In this document: piece by piece, positions 32,062 to 42,266 of the stretch
Position numbering within the stretch: position 1 is the stretch's first letter
How the letters are laid out: each line of letters begins with the position of its first letter
Position numbers and translations under genes: made by a program
Notes under the pieces: generated by a model
The model's input: only the letters and a program-made list of their open reading frames with translations
Told to the model about the DNA's origin: nothing
Database searches by the model: none
Source: Puffinus mauretanicus
Taxonomy: Eukaryota; Chordata; Aves; Procellariiformes; Procellariidae
NCBI GenBank assembly: GCA_023333565.1
Contig: JAJKFH010002273.1
Coordinates: 1 to 64,000, forward strand
Reading direction: 5' to 3'
DNA: 64,000 bases

Positions 32062-35000
32062 ATTTTTTTACTTGTTTTTCTGCATAAGTGATATTGGTGA
32101 CTTCCGTGAATTATTGCTTTGATATGAGTAGCTTAAACTCAGCAAGAACTGTGTATGAATGCGTACAGATTGGGGGGGCTGGGAAAAGGGATATAATTAC
32201 TTGCTTTTAAGATGGAGGTTAATTATTACAGATTTCTTAGTAACTGTTATAGTTATAAACACTTGTATGTATCCTCAGGAAATATTAATTTCCTCTCCTT
32301 TGCTCAAGAATGAAAAGGTTCAAGGCAATGGCAGTAGACAATGAACACTTGGTAATTTTAAGCATCCAATATGTGTGCTCATGCACAAACATACTTGCAC
32401 AAGCATTTAATTTTGAGCGTGCATTTGCCAGTTGTTGCCCTACAAAACAAAATCCTATGGATTGTATCTAAAAGACCAGGTAAAGAGTAATTTTCCAGTT
32501 CTTAACAAAACACTACTTGCTCTTTATCTGCAGCTTTAGTTCAGTGAGAGTTCAAATGAAAGCTTCTGGAGAGGTTCTTAGATGAGTGAATCATAAGGAT
32601 TCAATCTCTTTAAAGTTTCTGGAAGAACTGCAAAGAAATATTGAAGCAACATGACCCTACAAAACATCCATATATATGAAAGAGAAATATGTTGTAGTGA
32701 TGTATATAACACATATGAGCTTTATTAAGCCAATGGGGTTTTTTTAACTTTTTACAAGAACACAGGAGCAGGGAAAAAAAGTGACCTTTTGTTTGTGGGG
32801 GATGAGAGGGGAATGGGAACCAAGGAAAGAAACTGTGTGGTTTTGGGGGTTTTGTGTTTGAGATTTTTTAATTGCATATGAATATTTCCCTGAACTTTTG
32901 AAAAATCTCATAATGATTTACTGGGTTTTTCTGTATCCCAAACATTTTGGGTTACAATCTCTTTTGAGCTATCCTTACTTTGTGTGAAGGGAGAGAAAAG
33001 GAAAGAAATTTGAAAAACACTGACATAAAGAAGAAACAATAAAATATTTTTCTTTTCTTTTCTAACATTGAAAAAAAAAAGGTTAAGTTTTCTGTGTACA
33101 TTTTCCCTTTATTTTGGTCATATAATATTGGGCAGCTCAAAGATTATTTTATTTTCTTTTTCTCTATCGGATGTCTTTTAACATATGGCCCACCCAAGAA
33201 AAACTCATTAAATTCCACCTCACTGCTATTTTTTATTGCAAGGAACTAGTATTTGTTTAAAAAAAGTTTGGGTGACCTAATTGTATTCCAACAACCAAAT
33301 ATACTGAACTGATTTCACTGAAAATTTGTTCTGAGGACATAGAATCCTTTAACAACTGCAGTTTCAGGAGTAGCAGAGCAGTCACCAACATCTTTGCTTG
33401 ATACTTTTGACAAAGAAAAAACATTCAGGTTTCAGAGGGCAACAAAAAGGAATTCTGTAGAACGATTTTCTTCTTTGACAAAAATCCAGCTAGTCAGAGC
33501 AGGAAAGTAGACTTTGTCTAACTAGAATGGGTCTCCAAGGCAGAGAAGTACAGCTAGCAATTCTGTTTCCCGCCATGCTCACTGCCGTTTAGGCTAAAAG
33601 ACCGCAGGTTTTTTGACACTGAAGTGGTAGGCAAATTATCAGAAAAGGTGGAGGAAGTAAATTTGCCCGTTTTATGCTGAATGAAAACCGAAATAAGTAT
33701 GTTACGACTGTTTTTTTCCAACTGTGTTACACTATAGTTAATTTAATACTGTTGTATACAGTGGCAGGGCTGGAGTGGAAGTGGTTCATTCCAGTTAGAA
33801 CTAACTATTGCAGACTGCTCCTTTCCAATTCCATCCTTTCTGCTGGGAGCTGCACTATCACTGCTTGTTGTGAGGGAAGCTCTTCCTCCCACTGCTGTCT
33901 CAGGTCCAGACAAGAAGGTCCCATTTCCATGGAGAAGAGGAGCAATACCTCTTGTACTAATTCTATGGCTGCCTCTTAAGCCAATTATTTTAATATTTTT
34001 TTAGCAGCTCACCCCTGCCTACTAGTAACTAGGTTTTATGAGGAAATATGTGTAAAGTCTGAAAAACAGACTGCTGTGTGTTCTCACATTTTATTGATCA
34101 TTGTTTTGATGGCTGTCTCTTAGTATTCAAAATCTGTTTTTATTTACACTGATGTGAATTCAGAGTGACTTTTCTGAGACACATCAGGTATATACTGCTG
34201 AAACCCATGGCATGATTTATCTGAAAGTTTGAAATAACAACAAAAAGCTGTATACAGTTAGTTAGTTGGACTGTTGCATGCCTTGTTATTAGCTGATTTT
34301 TTCTCTTCTTTGGAGTGCATGTAGTGCATAATGAGGTGCAGAGGGAAGACATGGCAACTATTCTCAAGGGATTTATGTAAATAAGAAGTATTGGCACTTT
34401 TCTCAGCAATATTAAGTTTCTGAGCAAAATGTTAAACAAAAAAAGTCAAGGAAATGGTGCATAAAATGTGCATGAATCAGGTCCTAAATCTGTAATCTAA
34501 CTCTTGGGGAACAATTAAGACATTACAAAGTCTCAAGGCATTTATCTGTCATTTTTACTGGGACAAGGGGAATTTAAAAAAAAAAAAACCCTAATGGAAA
34601 TCTTAATTATACATACCTAATTATGAAAATTTCACAGAATAGACGTGGAGAAAAGGAAAGCTTCCTAATGCTAATAATGCTGCTTATAAAATACCATAAA
34701 CAAGGCTGAGAGCTTCGGAGGACCCCTGATGGAATCCTTCTCTAATCTTCTATAAGAAAAAGAAGCATAACAGTAAGGGAAATTAAAACAAACCATCACA
34801 ATTCTGCAAGCAGAATTTTAGTGAAAGGTAAATGTCTTTACCTATAATGGAAGCAAACACAATATACCTTTCTTTAATTGCAGACATTTAGAAGTGTTTG
34901 TGTATGAAGTATTCATCTTTGCAAGGAACAATGAAGTAGCAAATTACAAGATTTCCATACTTCCTAGTGTAGGATCCTGCCTCAGCTGTAATCATAATCT

Positions 35001-36059
35001 TAAGAATTCAGAAAGGTTTTGGTTTTAACCCATCTGTACAATCCAAAAGGTCTTGGGGTTGAAACTGTGGGATCCTTAGTGGGAATACATATCTCAGGGT
35101 CTAGAATACTGAAAAAGAAGGAGAGTACTGAGAATACTGACTGGTGGATATAAAATTAATTAAGGGATGAGGGGCTAAGTGAGCAGAGCATGATAGAGGA
35201 GAATTAAAAAATTATTTTAAAGTGAAGAAGTGCCTTGCCTTCATGATCCTAGACCCATCAAGGGTGGTATTGAAGGGGATGCCCATGGAGGACCAGTGAG
35301 GGTGTTGGGGTACCAGCGCAGGAGGGCAGCCTGGAGGAGAGGGGCTGGGCAGAAGGGCAGGTGGTGAACGATGGACTGTCTTGCTGGCTGTCTGGGGCAG
35401 GGGCAGTCTTTGGATGTGGTTTGTGGGAAGACACATCTGGCTTTTGGCTTGTTTGTTTTTTCTGGGGAAGCTAGGTTGGTACAAGAGACTGTTGAGCTCA
35501 CCCTTGTTAAGGCTACAAAGCACAGTTTTGAACAACAAACAGCTGAGAAGAATAGGGTGAAATCCTGGTCTTAGTATAATGTTTCCATTTTTAGTAAAAT
35601 AAAAGCTATCTAAAAAATTATATATCTATTAAATGGCATGTGCCTTGGCAGTCCTCTGTTCATGCAGATAAGTTTTATTATAGGCCTTATTCCTTACTTC
35701 ATTCCTTACAACCAGAAATCCTGGCAGGAATTAATATGTGGGGGATGTGCATTTATCCTTGTAAAATCTGGCTCTTGTTGGTTTCAGGGATGGGACTACA
35801 GAATAAACCAGTCGCCAGGACTAAGCCTCCATTTATTCCACTCAATTATCGGTACTTAAATGAGGCATTAAGCGCCTAAGTCCCCCCTCCCTAATCAAAG
35901 GAGAGTGCATGCCCTCCACAAGTCCTGCTTAGATACTGGGGTGTCTCCACCGGCTGTGGACAGAGCTTAAAACAACATACTCCCCAGCTGCATAGATTCA
36001 GGTTGGATGTCTCACAAGCAAGCTAACTCCAATGGAAATGTAAGTCAGAAAGGAGCACT

Positions 36060-36620
36060 GAGTGACAATACTTCCCCCCAGCTGTGTTTGGTTGGGGCTG
36101 GGTACGCTCACTGTGCTAGAAGAGCCGGCAGCCCTGGGGCCATCAGCACTGCTGGCCCTGGGCAGGGGACATGTCGCCAATGGCCGGTGGGCGGCTGGGA
36201 GGAGCGACAAGGGAGCAGATAGGGGTGAGAAAGCCACAGGGGTGGAAGTAGCTGCTGGCCTAGGCCCCACCATGGGCAGCCCCTCATGGCTGCCTCTTCC
36301 TCAGGGAGGCCGAGGGCAGTGGTGCACAGGAGGGTAAGTGTGACAGTCGAGAAAAGGGGTGCTACTGGGGAAGGCCTTTTTCATTTCCAAACGAGTTTTT
36401 CTTCTCCACCCCCCGCCCTTAACAATTTTAACTGTATCTTTGTTGAGGTTTTTCTGTACTGGGCCCCTCAGGCTACGAGGCCTCCAGGGCGCTGGCTGGA
36501 AGATCAGTAAGCCCTGGTCCCATAGGCACGGCCTGGGGTGCGGCTGGGCCCCTGGCCCACGAACAGACCGGGGTTTTGGGGTGACTGAGCAGAGGACAGC
36601 AGGGAAAGAGGTCTGACCCC
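36060..36620. other. GC-rich island, unassigned
   Basis: About 560 bp clearly richer in G and C than the surrounding AT-rich DNA, with blocks such as GGCCGGTGGGCGGCTGGGAG and GGCCTGGGGTGCGGCTGGGC. It is open on the plus strand for 91 codons (36062-36337) but shows no domain. No CR1, LTR or gene family recognised. Confidence 0.45.
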
Positions 36621-38522
36621 CTGAAAGTCACACTTGTTTAAGGAGCTTGTGGTTTGGTATACAAAATTAGTTTGGCCATTTTTTTTTGCCTGGCCCGGCA
36701 GGATGCTGAGTAAGGTTTTTTTAGATCACACATTGAATTTGGAGGAAGATTCAACAGCTTGTACTTTTTTTCTTTTTTGCGGTGGAGGGGGTTGGTGGTG
36801 CAATGATTTACTACTCCTTTAGGCATGCAGACTGTGGGAGCATATGGTTCTGAATGTCTTAAAGTTAATTCACTGTGTCACCTAACCTCCATCGCTCCTA
36901 TTGGGAAAAGCTATCAAGCCCTTACCTGGTAGAATTTAAATGTGAAACACGTAAAAGACATTTCAGAAAACACATAAAATACTTTTCTAGATGAACTTTA
37001 AGTCTAGTAAGATCTATTTAATAGCATACGTAACCAAGAACAAAAGACCTTCTCATAAAGAACTGGTTTAAGAAACAAAATTAATACTTTTCCTGAAAGA
37101 ACTGGATAAACAGTTATCCTTACTGAGGTGGTCTGTGGTATGAAACCTTTATCACATCAAACAATAATGAAGGGTGACATTTAAATCCTCAGCCATTCTA
37201 AATGGTGACTCTAAAAATGAAGCATTACTGATGTCTTTGACAAGGAAAATACATGAGGTAAAAAGAGATATAGCACAGAGATAAGCTATTTATTTTTACT
37301 GACCTCAGTAGATCTTGTCCTTGTTTTTTAAATATTTTACCAGTCAACGTGCTACGGAATATGCCATTCATTAAATCTGTCAGAAGCAGCAGCTTGGGTA
37401 AATAGATGGGAAGGATTAACAGAATACTATGAAACGTAGAAATGGTCATAATGCTGCAGAAAAATGATGCACCAGTACCTAAAAATTGCCTTTTGCCAGT
37501 GTGCCAGACTCCAACAGGTATGATAAGTATGCTATGAAGTAAAAAAAAAAGGAGGAGCTGTAGAGCCTTTTAAACATGTTTCATACTTTAAATAAGAAGT
37601 TGGTTGGGTTTTGGTTTTGGGGTTTTTTTTGTAAGTCCATATATATATGTGGTAACAATATATACAAGATCAAATTAAATTCTTTTTTTAATTTTGTTTT
37701 TAAAGAAGAGGTTTGTACAAAAACGTGCTGATGCAGAGGTGTTATATGAGAAGGGTCTTGTGTCAGGTTGATATCATTGACCATAAAATAGCTACATTTG
37801 ATTCATCTTTGCAAGAAATATTTAAGGACTCTAAGTTCTCTGTGCAAGTAGCACAGAAAAGTGCTTGTGCTTGTTTAAATATATGGTGACAATGAAAATA
37901 ATTATCACAGTAATGACAGAATCCCTATTTTTTTAACTAATTAACAAAACAAGGTTTATTTTATTTTACCCAAAAGACTGTACAGTCTCTTTAGAAATAT
38001 TCATTTTAGAATAACAAATTGATCTCAGGCCAAATCCTAGTTATTTTATTCGCAGAAATATGATCTTAGTACTTAATCTGTTTCTTAAGCAACACATTGA
38101 AGTATGTGCTTAAGTGATCCTTATTTATTAGCATAACTAAGCTATTTTTATATTGTTATGAAGGCTAACACACTTTTAGGAGCTCTCAGAAACAGGAATG
38201 TTGTTGATGGCTCAGCGCCCTGGTGAAATACTTCAAGCAGTACCTTATTCTAGATACTGTCAGGGAAACAAAAGTTCTCTGTGATGTTCATAACAAATTG
38301 TATGTAGTGACACCAAGAGCACTGAAGGGGAAAAAGGGTAAGATTTCATCTTGGTCACAGCTAGTGGCCACATTAGACCTTATGCTTGCCTTATGGAGGT
38401 GAGAGGCCTAGGTCTGCTGTCCTTTCCTCAGGAAACGAGGCTTCATGGATTGAGTTAGGCTGACATGATAGGGTGTAGAATTTCTCCATTATACAGCGTA
38501 AATTCTGCAGCTTTAAATATAG

Positions 38523-38775
38523 ATCATAGAATGGTTTGAGTTGAAAGGGACCTTAAAGATCATCTAGTCCAACCCCCCCTGCCATGGGCAGGGATACCTT
38601 CCACTAGACCAGGTTGCTCAAAGTCCCATCCAGCCTGGCCTGGGGGCATCCACAACTTCTCTAGGCAACCTGTTCCAGTGTCTCACCATCCTCACAGTAA
38701 AGAATTTCTTCCTAATATCTAATCTAAATCTACCCTCTTTCAGTTTAAAACCATTACCTCTCATCCTATCACTAC
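38523..38775 (-). mobile_element. CR1 LINE 3' end, second subfamily
   Basis: Starts with ATCATAGAATGGTTTGAGTT and GGGACCTTAAAGATCATCTA, then GTCCAACCCCCCCTGCCATG, then the C-terminal coding part (TGGGGGCATCCACAACTTCTC, AACCTGTTCCAGTGTCTCAC). It belongs to a CR1 subfamily different from the copies at the start of the window and is truncated after about 250 bp. Confidence 0.92.
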
Positions 38776-39680
38776 ATATATGTGTGGGTATGCAAGTTAT
38801 TTTTGAAAGTTTGCTTCATTAATGCTTTCAAATTTGTCTAGTTCACAATATCCTAGTCAGGATACTAAATAGCACGCATTATTTCAGTACTCTCTTTCTG
38901 TTGGAAAACAATTTTATACCTTTGTACTAAACATATATTTTGGAATGGAAATACCTAGGTGTATGGCAAAGAAGAGAAAAAAATAATTGTATAAAACGAG
39001 AAATGATTGCTTGTTGTAGAGTTTCATAGGTTTCAGGCCTCAATAATATAAGAATTCCTGAATTTCCAAGGTTTTCTTGCACAGAGGGATAGCTGTAAAA
39101 TCTCTTATGACATCAAACAGTTATGATAAAACATGTGGGAAGGGAAATATGTCAATTAAAGTAAATTAAGAGGTGGCTGACTTGGGAATCAGAATACATT
39201 CTTGGACACTGTACTCTGCAATGAAGATCGTAGGATTATAAACATCATCTGAAATAAACATGGATATATGAAGATATTTCAAGATATTTTAAAGCCTTTC
39301 AAGTGTTTTCCTAGGGTTTATTTTGTAACCTGTCTGCTTTTGAAGTTAAAACGTTATTAGTATATTCAATTTACCATGTTTTAAATGCAACTGAAGAATA
39401 TGCTAGACAAATTCTTTATTGTGAACATATATGGCTGTTCTGGTAGGGAAAGCTCAGCAGCACCATTTAAGTATGTTTAAATAGAATCCTTTGAATATTA
39501 CATCTATTCCCATCTCTTGGTGCTCATGGAAAAAAGGCAATATCAACAAGTTCCTGGACAACAGAAACACATTTTAAATTCAGTTAAGTGTTTGGTCTAG
39601 TTAAAAATGAGCAGTAGTGAAGAAACCTGGAAGTGAGCTGAAATTTTAAATGCCCAAACTGAGGTCGTCCATATCAGAAA
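38776..39680. other. Intergenic stretch
   Basis: AT-rich sequence between two CR1 copies; nothing recognised. Confidence 0.4.
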
Positions 39681-39760
39681 ACATAGAATAGTTTGGGTTG
39701 GAAGGGACATTTAAAGGTCATCTAGTCCAACCCCCCTGCTGTGGGCAGGGACATATTCAA

Positions 39761-40384
39761 CTAGATCAGGTTGCTCAGAGCCCCATTCAACCTGACCTTG
39801 AATGTTTCCAGGGATGGGGCATCTACCACCTCTCTGGGCAGCCTGTTCCAGTGTTTCACCACCCTCATTGTAAAAAATTTCTTCCTTATACCTAGTCTAA
39901 ATCTACCCTCTTTTAGTTTAAAATCTTTACCCCTTGTCCTGTCACAACAGGCCCTGCTAAAAAGTTTGTCCCCATCTTTCTCAGAAGCCCCCTTGAAGTA
40001 CTGAAAGGCTGCAATAAGGTATCCCCAAAGCCGCCTCATCTCCAGGCTGAATAACCCCAACTCTCTCAGCCTTTCTTCATAGGAGAGATATTCCACCCCC
40101 CTGATCATTTTTGTGGTCCTCTTCTGGACCCGCTCCAACAGGTCCATGTCTTTCCTGTGCTGAGGACTCCAGAGCTGGATGCAGTACTTCAGGTGGGGTC
40201 TCACCAAAGCAGAGTAGAGGGGCAGAATCACCTCCCTTGACCTGCTGGCCACGCTTCTTTTGATGCAGCCCAGGATACGGTTGGCCTTCTGGGCTGCGAG
40301 CGCACATTGTCGACTCATGTCCAGCTTTTCATCCACCAGTAACCCCCAAGTCCTTCTCGGCAGGGCTGCTCTCAATCCCTTCAT
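39761..40384 (-). pseudogene. CR1 ORF2 C-terminal fragment
   Basis: Open for about 207 codons on the minus strand, with [57 protein letters not shown] and the end LNGALSNLI. This is the conserved region after the reverse transcriptase core of CR1 ORF2. Upstream, a frame change near 40385 separates it from the FADD-containing part (near 40550, reading [12 protein letters not shown]), which ends at the LTR insertion. No function is expected. Confidence 0.88.
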
Positions 40385-40644
40385 CCCCCAGCCTTTATTG
40401 GTATCAGGGGTTGCCCTGACCCACGTGCAGGACCTTGCACTTGGCTTTGTCGAACCTCAGGAGGTTCACACGGGCCCACTTCTCGAGCTTGTCCAGGTCC
40501 CTCTGGATGGCATCCCATCCCTCAGGCATGTCAACCGTACCACTCAGCTTGATGTCATCTGCAAACTTGTTGAGGGTGCACTCGATCCCACTGTCTATGT
40601 CATTGATGAAGATATTAAACAGTACTGGTCCCAGTATGGACCCC

Positions 40645-40884
40645 TGTCGGAGTGACCCACGGGTCGGAGTGGGAGTGCGAACCCAGAGTAATGACGAATC
40701 CCAATATGGGCATGGTCATTCTCCTTTTAGTCAAACAAATATTCATCTTAACTATCTTCTTTTATCATATAACATTACACAGAAGTTATTTACACTACAA
40801 CACAAAGATCAATTCTACATGCATACAAACTTAGCATTTCTAATACAAAGCTTAACTTAACATTTCTAATCTTTTCTCTCCACA
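40645..40884 (-). repeat. Outer 3' LTR (240 bp)
   Basis: Same length as the 5' LTR, with one base difference in 240 (40773). Directly preceded on the minus strand by the polypurine tract AAAAAAAGGGGGAAA. Confidence 0.92.
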
Positions 40885-40932
40885 TTTCCCCCTTTTTTTC
40901 CTTTTTTTTTTTTTTTACAAAAGCAACAACTT

Positions 40933-41215
40933 CAGCATACAAACTTAGCACTTCTAATACAAAGCTTAACTTAACACTTCTAATACCAATCTTAACTTAC
41001 TAAACCTATTTTACAAAGCTTAACTTACTAAACCTATTTTCTTTTATACAAACTTAACACTTCTAATACAAAGATACAAACTTAACACTTAACATTTCTA
41101 ATACAAATCTTAACTTAACTTACCAAACCTATTTTCTTTTATACAAACTTAACACTTCTAATACAGAGAGCATTTCTAATACAAAGCTTAACTTAACACT
41201 TCTAATACAGAGACC
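40933..41215 (-). repeat. Variable tandem array related to the outer LTR U3
   Basis: On the plus strand TTCTAATAC occurs seven times, mostly followed by AAAGCTTAACTTAACA or ACAAACTTAACAC. Three copies of a TTACTAAACCTATTTT-type spacer are interleaved. The outer LTR carries one unit of the same array, so the LTR and the array share an origin. Confidence 0.85.
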
Positions 41216-41248
41216 TTTCCTGTTTTCCATTACAGAGTTCGCTTTCCT

Positions 41249-41370
41249 TCAAAACCTTGTTACTTTCAAAATACATTGAAACATTTCAAGTTGAAGCTTC
41301 TGTGACTGAGATGCCGACTGTCCCATAACTAATGTATAAAGTTCATATAACTTCCCTGTGGCTGCTCACC
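41249..41370 (-). pseudogene. Leader splice donor and short gag-like start
   Basis: A splice-donor-like CAG|GTGAGC lies at 41370-41365. About 40 bp further on, an ATG (41326-41324) opens a 25-codon frame beginning MGQSASQSQKLQLEM, like the myristoylated MGQ... start of betaretroviral Gag. It is closed by a stop at 41249. Only the first residues are retained and no capsid or polymerase sequence follows. Confidence 0.6.
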
Positions 41371-41464
41371 TGAATTGTCCTCCATTCAGCTCAACAGCGG
41401 TACACCACTGGATATTTCTATTTCCTTTCTTCAAGACCTTCTTTCTTCAGGCTTTCCTCTTTCA

Positions 41465-41482
41465 GCCCCACGTTGGGCGCCA
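41465..41482 (-). promoter_or_regulatory. Primer binding site matching tRNA-Lys-1,2
   Basis: TGGCGCCCAACGTGGGGC, 18 of 18 with the classical Lys-1,2 tRNA primer site of betaretroviruses, two bases (AA) after the inner LTR terminal CA. Confidence 0.9.
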
Positions 41483-41484
41483 TT

Positions 41485-41867
41485 TGTGGTGTAAGATAGC
41501 ACAGACCCTCACATATATATGTGCAGCAATACTGGAGCCTCCATCATAACAGGGCAGTCCCACAGTCTCTCTCTCCATTGCCTCACCCTTCTGTCTCTCT
41601 TCATTGCTTCACTATGCTGTCTCTCTCCGTTGCCTCTCTCAAATCTTCCTTCCAGTAACGATCACGTTTGCTCACAATTCCCTTCACCTGTTTTGGCTCT
41701 TGAATCAGCTGGTACTCATTGGCTCTTGAATCAGCTGGTACTCATTAGGCCACACCTCAGGGTAACTGTAAGCAGCATTCCTAACTGAGAGCTTTTCCAT
41801 TTTGATGTTTACAGTTTCCTTACAGAAGGGACAACTAAGCCAGGTGTTCAGGTCTTTTCTCTCCACA
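41485..41867 (-). repeat. Inner LTR (383 bp), different from the outer LTRs
   Basis: Begins TGTGGAGAGAAAAGACCTG and ends CTTACACCACA on the minus strand. It shares only the first 15 bases with the outer LTR. It contains an exact 26-bp tandem duplication (41695-41720 and 41721-41746) and three about 27-bp imperfect GTCTCTCT units (41562-41645). ACATATATATGTG at 41510-41522 is TATA-like. It is followed by AA and a Lys-type primer site, so this was the 5' LTR of a betaretrovirus-like element. Confidence 0.8.
41695..41746. repeat. 26-bp exact tandem duplication in inner-LTR U3
   Basis: GGCTCTTGAATCAGCTGGTA plus CTCATT occurs twice without a gap, 121-172 nt into the LTR on the minus strand. Duplicated U3 segments of this kind are common as retroviral enhancer repeats; activity not shown. 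Confidence 0.9.
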
Positions 41868-41976
41868 TTTCCCCCTTTTTTTCTTTTTTTTTGTTTACAA
41901 AAGCAACAACTCAGAAAATGTCTTTAAAATGTCTACTTCTCCACATTTTCCCCTTTTTTGTTTATAAAAAGCTTAA
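41868..41976 (-). repeat. Two polypurine-tract/LTR-start-like junctions
   Basis: On the minus strand AAAAAAGGGGAAAATGTGGAGAAG-type sequence (41976-41938) is followed 70 bp on by a second tract, AAAAAAAGGGGGAAA, directly before the inner LTR (41867). Between them lies GAGTTGTTGCTTTTGTAAA, which is also found before the outer 3' LTR (40917-40935). Confidence 0.75.
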
Positions 41977-42055
41977 TAAGCTGTTTCACCGTTGTCTCAA
42001 TCCCTCTCTCAGAGAGTAAACCAGCGAGCAACGAAGCTGCTGCCTCATTCTCCAT
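41933..42055 (-). pseudogene. 40-codon gag-like frame after the first PBS
   Basis: Starts at an ATG 192 bp into the leader and reads MENEAAASLLAGLLSERGIE..., resembling the first helices of a retroviral matrix domain (short acidic start, LL...RGI...L..LF pattern). It ends in the polypurine-like sequence, where the reading INKKGENVEK is encoded by AAACAAAAAAGGGGAAAATG. The abrupt join suggests a recombination junction between a gag 5' end and a proviral 3' end. The gag assignment is inference from pattern and position. Confidence 0.4.
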
Positions 42056-42204
42056 GATAGCAGCACACCCTCTGGGAGGCAGTTGGCCAGACTGCACCGT
42101 TATCCATTCTATCTATTTGGACACTAGAATGGTACAGCTCCCAGTCGCTTGTTTCCCACTCCCCTTCTCTCGCTGCGCTTACCGCAGTCTCGAAGAATTG
42201 TAGT

Positions 42205-42237
42205 CTCTGCTACCAGACCCCTGGGCTACAAGCCCAG
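42205..42237. other. tRNA-like arm and second copy of the PBS core
   Basis: A second CTCTGCTACCAGA (42205-42217), identical to 42254-42266, is followed on the plus strand by CTGGG-CTACAAG-CCCAG (42221-42237). This is a 5-bp stem with a 7-nt loop having T at position 33, and the stem sequence is that of the initiator-Met anticodon arm. No D arm or B box is present, so it is not a tRNA gene. Confidence 0.5.
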
Positions 42238-42246
42238 CATGTTTCC

Positions 42247-42264
42247 AACCATCCTCTGCTACCA
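42247..42264 (-). promoter_or_regulatory. Primer binding site matching initiator-Met tRNA
   Basis: TGGTAGCAGAGGATGGTT, two bases after the 5' LTR, is complementary over 18 nt to the 3' end of vertebrate initiator-Met tRNA (AACCATCCTCTGCTACCA), as I recall that tRNA. Placement right after the LTR terminal CA supports its use as primer site. Confidence 0.8.
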
Positions 42265-42266
42265 GA

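Larger units (their letters stand above)
27301..38522. other. Long AT-rich intergenic stretch
   Basis: No recognised repeat family over about 11 kb. It holds an exact 20-bp direct repeat (27949-27968 and 29041-29060), a 108-codon minus-strand open frame (32061-31735) with a CxxC...H...C pattern, and a GC-rich island at 36060-36620. Otherwise only A/T runs and short open frames. Confidence 0.4.

Noticed and set aside
40933..41215. Repeat array as a CRISPR-like locus
   Set aside because: Units are irregular, spacers are themselves repeated, and the array is part of an LTR element in vertebrate DNA.
42205..42264. Possible tRNA gene or tRNA-derived SINE
   Set aside because: Only an anticodon-arm-like hairpin and the acceptor 3' side are present; there is no D arm, no T-loop B box and no 5' acceptor strand. 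Explained better as primer-site sequence.
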